Of a stretch of DNA of 64,000 bases, positions 1-11,225 are shown one piece after another. Numbering within the stretch: the first letter of the stretch is position 1; each line of letters begins with the position of its first letter. The notes below the pieces were generated by a model. The model saw only the letters and a list, made by a program, of their open reading frames with translations, was not told the origin of the DNA and made no database searches. The stretch comes from Osedax fenrisi (taxonomy: Eukaryota; Annelida; Polychaeta; Sabellida; Siboglinidae), in assembly GCA_964019155.1 (NCBI GenBank), contig OZ025244.1, positions 22,253,376 to 22,317,375 on the forward strand, in the 5' to 3' direction. A program made the translations under genes and the position numbers.

Positions 1-300
1 GTTGTTCTATTGATTACATGCAATATAAGTTATTTTGTACACACCTTATATATATGTATAGTATTTAAAAAAAATATCCTAATTATTTATTATATATTAG
101 TAATGAATTTTCATCATATAAATAATAAATGAAAACATTTTTTTTACATTTCAAAAATATATAGTTTGATACGATTTTACATTACGAACAACAAATGTAT
201 CCGATAATTCAACCTATTTAGGTGGCGCTGTTCATATTTTGTGTACAAACTCGAATTACACGATTTCGCGTATGTTATATATTTCCACAGGAATATATAT
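1..300 (-). mobile_element. TIR element, family with 7-bp TSD, cut by window start
   Basis: Reverse-orientation, diverged copy of the 455-bp element at 6665-7119 and 40097-40550. The block around ATTACATGCAATATAA (positions 15-30) and the later block with AATTACACGATTTCGCG (255-271) correspond in order to the end and start of those copies. The terminal repeat near 275-300 is degraded, and the other end lies outside the window. Confidence 0.7.
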
Positions 301-1443
301 ATATTACTAGGCAATACTCAGTGGTTGTAGTTAAAAGATATATATATATATATATATATATAAATATTAATATAAATGATGAATTTAGGTTTAGTTCAAG
401 TTTTTATGAAATAATGTTCTTACACAAATTATAAAATGTGCAGACAGCGATTTAATACGTATTATGTACATCATTATGTCGAGGAGACCAATTCTAACAG
501 ATATGAAGATGGAATATGCCTATATAGAAATACAGTTATATAAGATAAACAATTGAATTGCTTCTTCAGTTCTTAATTAAAGTTAAGATTCAACATATGG
601 AGTGCTTGCAAATATGAACATTTATTAGCTGTAGGTGATGAATATATTTAAAAGTGGTTAGGAAGGAGTGGTAAATATGTTAAATTGATAATGAAAAGTA
701 TCAAGTATAGTGTATAATATACAATGTATACATTCTTCTGTGCACTAATTAGTAAATAAACTACCCTGTTGGATAGTGGAGTTATAACTTATATGTTTAA
801 AATAATATAGGGTATATAATTTAATCAGATGGATAATTATGTTTATTAGAATGTTTATTTAGGTTATGTGAATAATAATAAATATAAATAAGTATGCGTA
901 GTTATTATGTATACAATGTACACAATGTATACATTTTATATAATATACACATTGTATATAATATATAAAATGTATCGTATTTATAAGATTTGCGAATAAA
1001 ATGAAGTTTTAAAATGATAAATTTAAAATGAAGTTTTTTGGTCGGGTGAAGTGTTATAAGAATTGCTATCTTAGATGTATGAAGATTTCACTAGTAACGG
1101 GACACATACACTCAGACAATATAATCACTATATACATACTAAGGAATACATCAAGGTGAGAAACATGAGTCATAATGGGGAGTGACCATTAATGTGATAG
1201 TTCAGTTCGCCAATGAGTATCTGATAGATTGTAGAAGAAGACATACGATATGCAATACAATCATGTGACTCATCAAATATTATAACAACGTAGTGAGTTG
1301 TATGGGAGAATCCGATAAATAGCTATAAAGGAGAGTGGTAATATTATATAGTATTAATATGATAACAAATATATACTATGCCTAATCATATGCCATCTAA
1401 AATATATTAATAAAATATATATGGTTTAGTATACTTAATATAC

Positions 1444-1508
<65 letters not shown>

Positions 1509-1897
1509 ATACGGTATACCTTATGTGCAAAGTTAATGTGGTGTAAAAATACATATTTAAATATATATTATATATATATATATATACTAATTGTATATAT
1601 TTAATGAAGCCATACTATATCGATTAACACTAAACTATTTCATGTACGAAGGGTGATCTCGGAGACTACTTCATAGACGACGATACATGTATGTACCTCT
1701 ATGTATTGATATACACGATGTATTAATAATACCTATATATAATACTATAGTAGTAGTATAGTACTTAAGTATTCATATTACTTGTTGTATGCGATAGACA
1801 TTCGATAACTGCACATCTAAGGGATGATGATCTACGGATTGTTTACGTAGAATTAATAGAGTGTCGATAGGATATTAAAAGTCGTTAATCGGTAATA
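301..1897. other. intergenic A+T-rich DNA, no gene seen
   Basis: No credible coding region. Contains a short (TA)n at 341-361, a stretch of alternating ACAATGTA/TATACA words at 905-975, the (TA)n tract at 1449-1502 and a smaller one near 1570-1585. The rest looks unique and non-coding. Confidence 0.6.
1449..1502. repeat. (TA)n microsatellite
   Basis: Uninterrupted alternating TA for about 54 bases. It can extrude as a cruciform and is likely length-polymorphic. Confidence 0.95.
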
Positions 1898-2971
1898 GGG
1901 GAAGGTATAATAAGAACACGGGAAGGCGAATACGGACAATCTTGGTATCTCAATCAATTCTAAAACCATCAATTCTGAAAAAAAATGTTAATGAATACAA
2001 TATTCATAATTATATAAATAGTCTAAATAAGTATTTATTTAATTTTTATTTATTAACATAATTCTGTTGTATCCAATAAACTGATTTTTTTATTACTTGT
2101 TAAATTTATGAAAATAAAATTTACAAATGTATCAATATAAATATTAAACAATATATTATTAAAAATTAAATCATTCTAAACATGGTAGGTATACCTAATT
2201 TATATATTTTTAACAAATATTATTTAAGTTATAAGAATATATATAGAGGTCATATAAATCCCTAAAACGGACACTCTACATAATCACATCTATAGAAGTC
2301 TTAATACTTGGACACCCTATATAGTATAACCAATCAGCGCGAAGCGTCGAACTATTCTTATTTTCATAAAAATCACGTTCGTTATAATATTAATACCACC
2401 AATGAACTATATATAATAATTTTATTATTTAGATGATTCACTCCTAATGATTATTTAATAAAATAATAATAATTAATAAATATATTTCTAATGAAATTAT
2501 ATTACATTTTATTCATAACATTAATTATAAGTACTATACTTGTAATATATATGATTGGTTCATCAATACTATATAGTAGGGATGTTCACGGGTCGGATCA
2601 GTTTTGGACCGGTCTCGGGTTTTATTAAATATAATGGTTTCGGTTTTTAATTTGTTTTTCGAGTCGGTTGCAAGTTAATAGGCTCTGGTTTCAAACTATT
2701 TCGAAATATCACAATTGTGACTCGTGAACATCACTAATATATAGTATATCCAAGTGGTATATAGTGTGTCCATATTATAAAACAGGATGTCCGTATTCGA
2801 ACATGGGTACCAAATACGGACACCCGTTAACTATTAAAAAGAAAGATTAAATATAATTTTAAAATCACAATTATATCTATAATCATATAATATGCATATA
2901 TTTTAATTTTTGAATAAAAATATCGAGTTCATTTATTATTAAAGTATCCGTATTAGGTGTCCACTTTCCCC
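1898..2971 (+). mobile_element. TA-flanked MITE, GAATACGG family, copy a
   Basis: Begins GGGGAAGG and ends CACTTTCCCC, with TA immediately outside both ends (1896-1897 and 2972-2973). Internal words GAATACGGACA and TCCGTATTAGGTGTCC near the ends are the family's subterminal repeats. Sequence between about 1960 and 2935 aligns by eye with copies at 11783, 44309 and, reversed, 8281. A TA duplication with short TIRs fits a non-autonomous Tc1/mariner-like element (inference). Interrupted by a hAT-like MITE at 2577-2736. No transposase ORF seen. Confidence 0.75.
2577..2736. mobile_element. hAT-like MITE, 160 bp, nested in MITE copy a
   Basis: Ends TAGGGATGTTCACG and, inverted, TAGTGATGTTCACG. Flanked by CTATATAG (2569-2576) and ATATATAG (2737-2744), an 8-bp duplication with one mismatch. 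The homologous host copy at 11783 reads straight through this position, confirming an insertion. 8-bp duplications and these terminal bases suit hAT transposons (established knowledge). Confidence 0.75.
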
Positions 2972-2973
2972 TA

Positions 2974-3411
2974 TGTCAATAATAACAGAGGTGTTAATAA
3001 AATAGGAGAATGTTTAAATTAATAATAGAGTTTTGTTTACTAATAATCAGGATTATTATCATTTCTTTGTAGCTACAGTTTATGATGCTAATATAGATGC
3101 TAATATTAATTATAATAAATATATATTATCATGCATGTACTATTATGTTAAGGGGTAATATGTCACTTATAATACCTATATATACTTAACTGGTAATTTT
3201 AGATTATTATTATTATTCTTAACACTTAAATTCATTTGTAGGAATACCCTGTTTAATGTAAAAGATATGTATTTCAGTAGAATTTAAATTGAGTTTCATG
3301 TAAATACATATTTGTAGACTGGTTATTGTTTACATATAATTTATAAGTTTTAAATCTAATAAATATAAATCTACTGAATGGAAATGTTGAGTTATCGAGA
3401 GTTTATTATAT

Positions 3412-3446
<35 letters not shown>

Positions 3447-3766
3447 GTGTACGACGTACACTTACACTTTACGATATACACTGTACGTCGTACAGTGTAT
3501 GTGTATGTATACATTATTATATTATAGAGTATTCACTACTAAAACCATCCACGATTATAACACTGATGTTACATTTAACTAATAATACATTATTGATATA
3601 GAAATGTTCTAGAAATGTACGAGTGAACCGTGAATCAGAGATAAAGTACGAATCAAGAAGCGTGGATGTTTATAATAAAGCTTGATAATAGTATTCATCA
3701 TTGTTATATATCATATTTAGCGCATAATAATATATATATAACTGATTTCTTAAACCGTAATTTATA
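2974..3766. other. intergenic A+T-rich DNA, no gene seen
   Basis: Non-coding by eye. A (TA)n run lies at about 3414-3442, followed by a small inverted arrangement of ACGACGTAC/GTACGTCGT around 3452-3500. Nothing else recognised. Confidence 0.55.
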
Positions 3767-3920
3767 ATTATATGGGTATCATCCTATAGAATCCTATAGG
3801 GTACATATATACTATACAATTAATAATATAAATATTATTTCTATAGAAATAATATAGATATTATTAATTGTATAGTAAATATGTACCATATAGTATTCTA
3901 TAGGATGATACCCATATAAT
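3767..3920. repeat. 154-bp imperfect palindrome (fold-back)
   Basis: The two halves are reverse complements about a centre at 3843/3844, with roughly five mismatches over 77 base pairs and no spacer. The outer arms contain TATGGGTATCATCC and its complement. Probably a fold-back MITE; the mismatches show it is older than the perfect palindromes at 9907 and 27039. Confidence 0.85.
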
Positions 3921-4074
3921 GAAACCGTTTCAAATAATGCATATTCAAAACAATTATTTATGCATAGGTATAACTTAAATTAATTAAGCTTAAAGCTTAT
4001 GAAAATGTATATATTTAATAGGAAACAATTAGTTATATTTAATAGTAATTCATCATTATTATCTATAAAAATAT

Positions 4075-4930
4075 GAGCTCTTCAGTGTTCTGCTCTGGGA
4101 CCCCTGTTGTTTATAATATATATATATATGATATTACTTATATTGATAGGGATTTATCTCCTATTATATATAGTATCATTAGAAAATGTAATTAATTATA
4201 AAATGAGTAAGATAAATAAGTGGTTTATTAATAATAAATTATATCTTAATATAAAAAAAGACTATTCATTTGATTTTTAATGATTTTAATAATAATCAAT
4301 TATATATATGCATTGGAAATAATTTAATAGATAAAGTAGATTATGTGAAGTTTTTGGTTGTGTATGTTGATTCCAAACTAAATTGGAAAAGACATATACA
4401 TTAAGATGTAAATTATCTAAAATAATCTCGGTTTTTCATAAATTGACAAATAAGTTAAATGCTTCTGCTTTATTAATTATATTTAAATCTTCAGTCATGT
4501 CCCCTTTATCTAATTGTATTCAAATATGAGGTCAATCATATAAATCGAATACTACTTCTATTATTTGTTTACAGAACAGAGACCTGCGAATTATGTATAA
4601 GATAAATCGTTTTAAAAACATGTATTAACCTATATTTATAAAAAAATAAATATCCTAAAATTCAATGAATTGAAAAAGTGTATATGTTAAATTATATGTA
4701 TAAAGTATTTCATAATAAGTTACCTAATATTGTATAAGTAAATTATGTCAAAATATATATAAGGTAAAATTTCAGAAATGATATATTATTCCATATTAAA
4801 ATGAGTAAACTCAATACAAAGATTAATTATTTATGTATTTATGGTTATATTCTTTGGAGTGAATTTGATTTAATTATCAAAAAATCAATTACTTATAGTA
4901 TTTTTAATAAGTTAAACAAATTCTATATAG
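4075..4930 (+). pseudogene. decayed LINE reverse transcriptase, 3' half
   Basis: Conceptual translation from about 4079 reads SALGPLLFIIYIY, the (G/S)xLGPxLFxIYIND motif of non-LTR reverse transcriptases. It is followed by INKWFINNKLYLNIKK, LNWKRHI and a stretch with ALLIIFKSSVMSPL..CIQIWG-like residues typical of the C-terminal part of CR1/L2/Jockey-like RTs. Several stops and frameshifts are visible, so it is a dead copy. It ends where the TA-flanked MITE begins at 4932. The clade is inferred from motif wording only. Confidence 0.7.
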
Positions 4931-5697
4931 GGGAAAGTAACTGACTACGGAAAATGCCCGATTACTCCCAGTAAACCAAACTGTTAATATAATATGCTGA
5001 ACATATGTAATTGTTAACATGTTGAACATATTCATTTTGCTCCATTTTATGGTGTGGTTGAACATTTTGCATTTTGATTATGTTGAGCATATTTAAAATG
5101 TATTGAGTTAAACAGTTTTCATTTTGATTATGTTGAGCATATGTAAAATGTATTTAGTAGAGCAGATGTCCTATATATTAAATTAAATCATTTAATTAAA
5201 TTACAATTTTATTAATTATAATTTTCTTGCATCTCATTCTTTTTTCGTTTACAATTTGTAAGTTGAGAGTCGATACATTTGTCTATATCTTTGATTACTG
5301 CATGTTCATGAATTCTTAATGTAGCCTCTATGATATATATAATTATTAATATAAATATTAATTAATATATAATTAATATATAAAATAGGGTATAATATTT
5401 AAACTTTAATAAATATGAATATGAATATTTAACTTATATTTATCTTATAATACATGTATTTATAGTAAATTAATGTTAACATAATATAAACTAACCTATA
5501 CATTTGTATGATTTTGTTTGGGCAAAATAAATTTATCCTCGTTGACAGCACTGAGAATAATAGCACTATACTTGTTTAGATGCAATATATTTAAACATAG
5601 AACAAATTGTTTCCCCAAAGTTGCATTCACCTAATCTTGATAAAGCTTCAATATAAATATAGGGATGTTAAAACATAATATTAAAGAATATATATAT

Positions 5698-5998
5698 GTA
5701 ACAAAGTGAAGTTATTATATAACTTTATTTCCAGAAAGACCTGTATAATAACATAAATAATAATAATAATAATATAGTACAAAATATAATAACGACTATG
5801 ATAATATGTACCAACCTGGTGAGACGCAGAATCAAAATTGTATCAATCTCAGCGAGCGGCGTTCCTTTTATATGAAACGAATGACACGACATATACATAT
5901 ACGATAACAAATATAAATGACAAAACGAATAAAAATTAATACAAATAATAAAACATTTAATTACAAAATAGAAATGTACACATGTTATGCAATCAACC
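5698..5998 (-). mobile_element. solo LTR copy B (or LTR-like element)
   Basis: On the minus strand it reads GGTTGATT... , a TATAAAAGGAACGC promoter-like block, a TGAGA...TCTCACC stem, an ACAGGT word, AATAAAGT and an end ...TTTGTTAC. The same order recurs in the 56831-57125 copy. TATA box, polyadenylation signal and length of about 300 bp are what an LTR shows. No target duplication is clear here. Confidence 0.6.
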
Positions 5999-6179
5999 GA
6001 TCGTGAAGCCTAAAACAATTTATGCATGCAGAGCATCGATATAAAGAAACTTCTCTTTATATCGATGATGCAGATATATTGTTATTACGTAATGACCGAC
6101 TTGAATTTAATTCAATTCGACATACATGTTTATTACATTAATCGATATATCTGCCTTTTCCCCTTTATAACATACACAT

Positions 6180-6180
<1 letters not shown>

Positions 6181-6242
<62 letters not shown>
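6181..6242. repeat. (CA)24 followed by (TA)7
   Basis: Perfect CA run 6181-6228 continuing into TA. The reading frames through it (HTHTH, VCVCV) are low-complexity artefacts. Confidence 0.97.
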
Positions 6243-6664
6243 GCACATAAATGTGGTACACATAAATATACATACATAAAACAACTTCAGATATTTTATT
6301 GGATTTGTAAAATGATTGTATATTTTAACAATTATAATATTGTATTTATAAGTAGGCATAAGTGGTACATATTAATCATAGATTTATAGTTTAACTATAA
6401 CTATAATAATTATAACTTGTAAACTATAAATCTATGATATTAATATACAAATATATGTAGATAAGTATTATAAGTAAGCAATTATTAATAAGTATAAATA
6501 TATATAACTCAATTAATTAATTAAAAAATCGTAATTTATATGCATCAATGAATTAACTGAAACATTTATTTCTAATGAAATATATTATATTAATATAATA
6601 ATAAATATTTATATATATTATATATAATTATTTATTTTAATATTTAGAATTTATAATATAATAT

Positions 6665-7119
6665 CAAAGATTTTCCGAAGGAAAGATATAACACTTACGC
6701 GAAATCGTGTAATTCGAATTTGTATACAAAATACCCCCAGTGCCACCTATAGCGGGTTACTTTTAGGAACTATGTGTTGTTTATAATGTAAATTCGTATT
6801 TAACTATACACTTTTAAAATGTTAAATAATATGCTTTAAATTAATATTTATATGATGAAAACTAAGTGTTCATTACTGATATATAACAAACAAATATGAT
6901 ATTTATGTTTTAAATGATATAAGTATATATTTAGTAAGTAAAAGCTAATTTATATTGCATGTAATTTAATAGAGCAATGAAAACATTGTTGTATGCAAAC
7001 AGAGCCGAACCTAAATCTATTTCAATGATTTCGATACTACTGCTAGCAGCGGCAGGGAATATTATGAAATTACGTTGCATGCATAGGGAGTGTTATATCT
7101 TTGCTTCGCAAAATCTTTG
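6665..7119 (+). mobile_element. 455-bp TIR element, 7-bp TSD family, copy 1
   Basis: Begins CAAAGATTTTCCGAAGG and ends with the inverse of CAAAGATTTTGCGAAGC, giving TIRs of about 31 bp that include AAAGATATAACACT. Flanked on both sides by ATAATAT (7 bp). Almost identical to 40097-40550. No ORF of transposase type, so non-autonomous. A 7-bp duplication is unusual: it excludes Tc1/mariner and typical hAT and is compatible with P-like or Dada-like transposases (established TSD sizes; assignment is inference). Confidence 0.85.
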
Positions 7120-7205
7120 ATAATATTATAAATTAATTAATTAGAATTAATATCTATATATAGATAATATAATAATTAATATAAATATTATACACTATAT
7201 TTAAA

Positions 7206-7719
7206 ATGTTGACAACATTAGTTTCCTTATATTTACACAGTTCCATATGGAAATCACCAATCTGCACAACTTTAAAGAGGAACTTCTTTAGAGCCGTGGT
7301 AGAATCTGTTCTATTATACTGCTCTGAAGCTTGGACCCTAACTAAAAAACATGAGAAAAAACTCGATGGAACTTACACAAGAATGTTGAGAGCCATATTA
7401 AATATATCATGGAAAGAGCATCCAACAAAGATTCGCCTTTACGGAAATATTCCACCACTAACAAGTATAATACGTATACGAATAACACGTTTCGCAGGCC
7501 ATTGTTATCGAAGTGAGGAAGAAATCGTAAAAGATGTTTTGTTGTGGACACCGAACCATGGTATAACAAAGATTGGACTACCCATAAAAACCTATGTAAA
7601 ACAGCTATGTGATGATATGGGACTGACGACTGAAGAACTGAAGACAGCTATGAAAGACAGGATGACGTGGAAGAAAATTGTTGAAAGTGCTCGGGAAACT
7701 ATCCCGATCCGGTAAGGTA
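7206..7719 (+). pseudogene. LINE (endonuclease-reverse transcriptase type) C-terminal fragment
   Basis: An open 169-codon frame encodes the region after the RT palm: VESVLLYCSEAWTL, MLRAILNISWKEH, RITRFAGHCYR, VLLWTPNHG and a C-terminal TYVKQLCDDMG..LK.AM.DR..W. This order (LYGSExWT, RMLR, LAGHxxR, W.P..G.R.RG) is the usual tail of RTE-like or craniofacial-development-2-like endonuclease-RT elements. The 3' end passes into GGTAAGGTAAGGTA, a short repeat tail. 5'-truncated, as most LINE insertions are. The frame is still open, so it is fairly young, but it is not a host gene. Confidence 0.85.
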
Positions 7720-8763
7720 AGGTATATTTACACTATTTTCCTAATAGTTAATCATATACATTCAATTACATAGTTATGTAATATTTACATATATGTAATT
7801 ATATATAATTTAATTTTTTTACAAAAATGTTAAATTGAACATGTTTAACATATTACATTTATATAGAGTTCAACAGATTTATAAAGTGAAAATTTTCAAC
7901 ATATTACATTTGTATAGAGTTCAACATATGTGTAAATTGAATATGTTCAACATATTACATTTTTATAGAGTTCATTTTGTACATTTTATGAGATTAACAG
8001 ATTTCGATAAAAAAAAATATACATTATTTTTATATTATAGTAATTAAATATACAAGGATAGAATAGTGTGATAACATATATATATATATTAATATTTATA
8101 AATTTATACACCATTTTGAATATATAACAATTCAAAACTAAGAACTGTTGAACTGATAATTATTACACATGTTCAGCATATTATATTAACTGTTTGGTAT
8201 ACTGGGCTGATACTCTCTGTATCTCAGAAACCATAAATCCTACAAAAATGTTAATTACATTTATGTTATTCAAAATATAACGGGGGTGTCCGTATTCGGT
8301 ACCCATGTCCGAATACGGACACCCTATGTTATAATACGGACACCCTATAAACCACTAGATAAACTATATATTATTGATGAACCAATCAGATAAATTACGA
8401 TTACATTATTTATAATTAATTTTATAAATAATTTGATATAATATAATTAGTAATTAATGTATTACATTTTATTATTTTATTAATTAGTAATACAAGTTAA
8501 GTATCTAAATAATACAATTTTTAGATTTAGCTTCATAGATGGGAATAATATTATAACGCACGTTAATTTTATGTAAATCAGAATTGTTCATATGCTGCGC
8601 GCTGATTGGTTATAGGGTGTCCGTATTAAGACATCTAGAGTATCCGTATTAGGGACTTATATGACCTCTAGATATATATATATATATATATATAACTTAA
8701 CTAATATTTGATAATAAATATATAATTTGTGTAATGTTAAAAATTCTTTAGTTTTTAATAATA

Positions 8764-9081
8764 AGTCGTGTTTTAATAAATGACGCTACAATTACGATTA
8801 CGATATAGGATATAAATAAATAACGCAATATTAATCATAATTCGATGAATGGCGAAATGCAGCTCGGCCCAAAAATCCTTTAAGGGCGGGTGGGAGTGGG
8901 GGAGGGCGGGCGGGGTAGTTGTGTTTTTATCGTTATACTAACGTATTGGGTTGGGTTTTTGGTTGGGTTTGGGTTTAGCTATACAGTTCGTATACCCCGA
9001 CGTTGTTATGGTTATATTCTACTCGCCTATATAATAGGTCAGCTGTCGTATCCTCGATGCAGACACACGACCCGCCTATTA
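8764..9081 (+). other. G-rich insert with two potential G-quadruplex runs
   Basis: This segment is absent from the aligned position in the copy at 44309-45180. It contains GGGCGGGTGGGAGTGGGGG from 8885, which runs on as GC-box-like GGGCGGG, and a second run with TTGGGTTGGG and GGGTTTGGG at about 8946-8973. Both have at least four G-tracts on the plus strand. Weak 7-bp inverted ends (GTCGTGT/ACACGAC) suggest a separate insertion. No convincing coding region. Confidence 0.6.
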
Positions 9082-9345
9082 TTATGTTTTATATCGATAC
9101 ATTTGTATATTCTTAAGAAGGTTTTAAGTTGAACTTTTTTTTTCATAAATTTAAAAACGTAATACAAAATCCGTTTATTGGATATATCAGCACTATTTTG
9201 AATAATTAATAAATAAAAATTACTTATTTAGACTATTTATATAATTATGATTATTTTATTCAATACAATTTTTTTTGTAGGATTTATGGATTCTGAGATA
9301 CAGAGAGTCCGTATTCGGGCACTATCCGTATTCTTTTACTTTCCA

Positions 9346-9820
9346 TTATATATATATATATATATTTAGGAATACCTAAATATAATTATATGTATACGTT
9401 ATATATATGTGATATATTATGAATTAATACAAATAGGATACCGAAATTCTCGAGTAAGTAAGTATGTATCATAATGTAGTACATAATAATTAAACAAATA
9501 ATTGATAAATGAAAACAAAATGGATATCGTAATACATAAATATAATACATACACAAACATAATCAGATACAACGGACAACAGACTAAAAACAATTGTTGT
9601 ACGCATTAATACGCGTGTATTGTACGTCGCACATATCTTAAAGGGGTGTGCTACAACATACGATGTAGGACGTACTCGATACCCTCACCAATTGGTTAAC
9701 ATGGTTAACCATGTGATTGACCGACTTAATACTATATATTATATGTGTGTGTGTACACATGGTCGCTCACTTATGTGCGATGACACGCGCATAAGTATAC
9801 CCATACACGCACCTATACAT
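9346..9820. other. intergenic, no gene seen
   Basis: After a (TA)n run directly following the MITE there is mixed unique DNA. From about 9600 it is more CpG-containing (GTACGTCGC, CACACGCGC) and leads into the repeat that starts near 9822. No coding evidence. Confidence 0.5.
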
Positions 9821-9821
9821 A

Positions 9822-10390
9822 CGCTCGCGCCAACATAGATAACTTAGTAGATGTTTGCGCATGCGCGGAAGAGTATAAGTGCACGTGACCTAGAATAACA
9901 GTGATCACGAGTGATTCAGTGATGGAATGTGTGTGTGTGTGTGTGTGTTCTATAGAATAGTTGTAAATCAGTTAGTAGATTCATATATATATTATAGATC
10001 AATATGTTCTAATAACACGTTCTTAGTACATATAAATAAAGTAACCGCTTATATCGATATCCTATGTTGTTTTTAAAATAAAAACTGATTCATCAGAATA
10101 TATTCTGATGAATCAGTTTTTATTTTAAAAACAACATAGGATATCGATATAAGCGGTTACTTTATTTATATGTACTAAGAACGTGTTATTAGAACATATT
10201 GATCTATAATATATATATGAATCTACTAACTGATTTACAACTATTCTATAGAACACACACACACACACACACATTCCATCACTGAATCACTCGTCGTATC
10301 GGTATACCGATAAATTTAAAGGGTGTGGTTAATTAACCTAGGTACTAAACATCGATTACTCGAATTTAAATCTGGCCCATAGTTTATATA
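9822..10390 (-). repeat. dispersed repeat R, copy 1, with internal palindrome
   Basis: 9822-9950 is nearly the reverse complement of 61130-61257, including CAACATAGATAACTTA, GTGCACGTGACCTAG and GTGATGGAATGTGTG. 10317-10390 matches 60830-60905 inverted (CGATTACTCGAATTTAAA, TGGCCCATAGTTTATA). Between them lies the perfect palindrome 9907-10294, of which copy 2 shows only one arm. The nature of the repeat (MITE, satellite fragment or duplicated unique DNA) is unresolved. Confidence 0.8.
9907..10294. repeat. perfect 388-bp palindrome, no spacer
   Basis: Arms 9907-10100 and 10101-10294 are exact reverse complements as read, including the (GT)n/(AC)n tracts and the blocks AACACGTTCTTAGTAC and ATATCGATATCCTATG. 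The centre is GAATA|TATTC. Such long spacer-free palindromes form cruciforms and are quickly lost, so the event is recent or is an assembly or sequencing fold-back. Confidence 0.95.
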
Positions 10391-10512
10391 TTTATTATGT
10401 TATTTAATAATATATAATAGTATATATATATATAATAATAATAATAATAATATTTATATATTGAAATATATTTCATATATATAATGAAAAATGGATAAAT
10501 ATAATTAAATAA

Positions 10513-10515
<3 letters not shown>

Positions 10516-10564
<49 letters not shown>

Positions 10565-10590
10565 ATACAATTCAAATGGAATTCTCAAGA

Positions 10591-10636
<46 letters not shown>
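10516..10636. repeat. two (TA)n microsatellites
   Basis: TA runs at about 10516-10558 and 10593-10636, separated by 34 bases of unique sequence containing ATTCAAATGGAATTC. Confidence 0.9.
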
Positions 10637-10641
<5 letters not shown>

Positions 10642-10950
10642 TATTATAAATGACTAAGAAAATGGGCCACACAAATATTACAACAATTCTAGAGTTTTGA
10701 TTTATAATTGATGAAGTTTATGATAAACACAATATATTTTCTATAGAAAAATAATACCTACCTAGATGTTAACAGGGTACATCACTATTTACAGAAAGCT
10801 ACAGTTCCACTCGGCATATTACCCCAGATAATACCCCTATATATTATTAATATATACTATGTGGATTAATGAAATATATAGTATATATATATGATATGTA
10901 TCATATACATATCATATATGATATATATATATATATATATATAATAAAAT

Positions 10951-11225
10951 CAAGAAAGAAATTCTTTATGGGGCACTAGAAAGATTATCGAACAAGATCA
11001 GAAGAAGAAGACTAAAGTTTGCCGGCTATTGCCTACGAAGAGAAGACGAGGTAGTTTCGGATCTGGTTCTATGGCAGCCAACCCATGGAATTAGACGGCG
11101 AGCAAGACCACCTTATTCGTATATAAAGACTCTGGAGCGTGATACCGGTCTACGAGAAAATGATCTACGAGCGGCTATGATGAATCGTGATGTTTGGAAG
11201 TCAATAACTTTCAGATATAAATAAA
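10951..11225 (+). pseudogene. LINE C-terminal fragment
   Basis: Conceptual translation from 10951 runs without a stop to about 11217: LKFAGYCLRREDEVVSDLVLW, HGIRRRARP, YIKTLERDTGLREN, RAAMMNRDVW. It is the same domain as the tail of 7206-7719 but from a diverged family member. The 5' end is cut at a (TA)n tract. The 3' side has AAGCAAGTAAGAAAGTAAGC, a decayed pentamer tail. Too short and truncated to be functional. Confidence 0.8.

Larger units (their letters stand above)
4967..8206. mobile_element. 3.24-kb TIR element nested in MITE copy c
   Basis: Ends CCCAGTA..ACCAAAC..GTTAATATAATATGC and its inverse at 8206 match over about 43 bases with few differences. Subterminal regions repeat words such as GTTGAGCATAT and GTTCAACATAT at both ends in inverted orientation. 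The host resumes at 8207 exactly where it stopped at 4966, with CT on both sides as a possible short target duplication. No transposase ORF is recognised. Cargo includes a solo LTR, a 455-bp MITE and a LINE fragment, so its size is probably inflated by later insertions. Confidence 0.65.
4932..9345. mobile_element. TA-flanked MITE, GAATACGG family, copy c, split by insertions
   Basis: The left end GGGGAAAGTAACTGACTACGG follows TA at 4930-4931. The right end is the inverse ...CGTATTCTTTTACTTTCC at 9345. Both ends continue inward with the same words (CTCTCTGTATCTCAGAA, CATAAATCCTACAAAA), so this copy has long terminal inverted repeats of about 100 bases. The body 8281-9345 is in reverse orientation relative to copies a and b. 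It is split by a 3.24-kb element at 4967-8206 and by a roughly 320-bp G-rich insert at about 8764-9081. Confidence 0.65.

Noticed and set aside
8890..9132. 80-codon glycine-rich frame
   Set aside because: Produced by the G-rich insert; no recognisable product, start context or homology.
10101..10294. rho-independent-type terminator or long stem-loop gene
   Set aside because: The genome is eukaryotic and the structure is a spacer-free palindrome inside a repeat; no terminator function can be argued.
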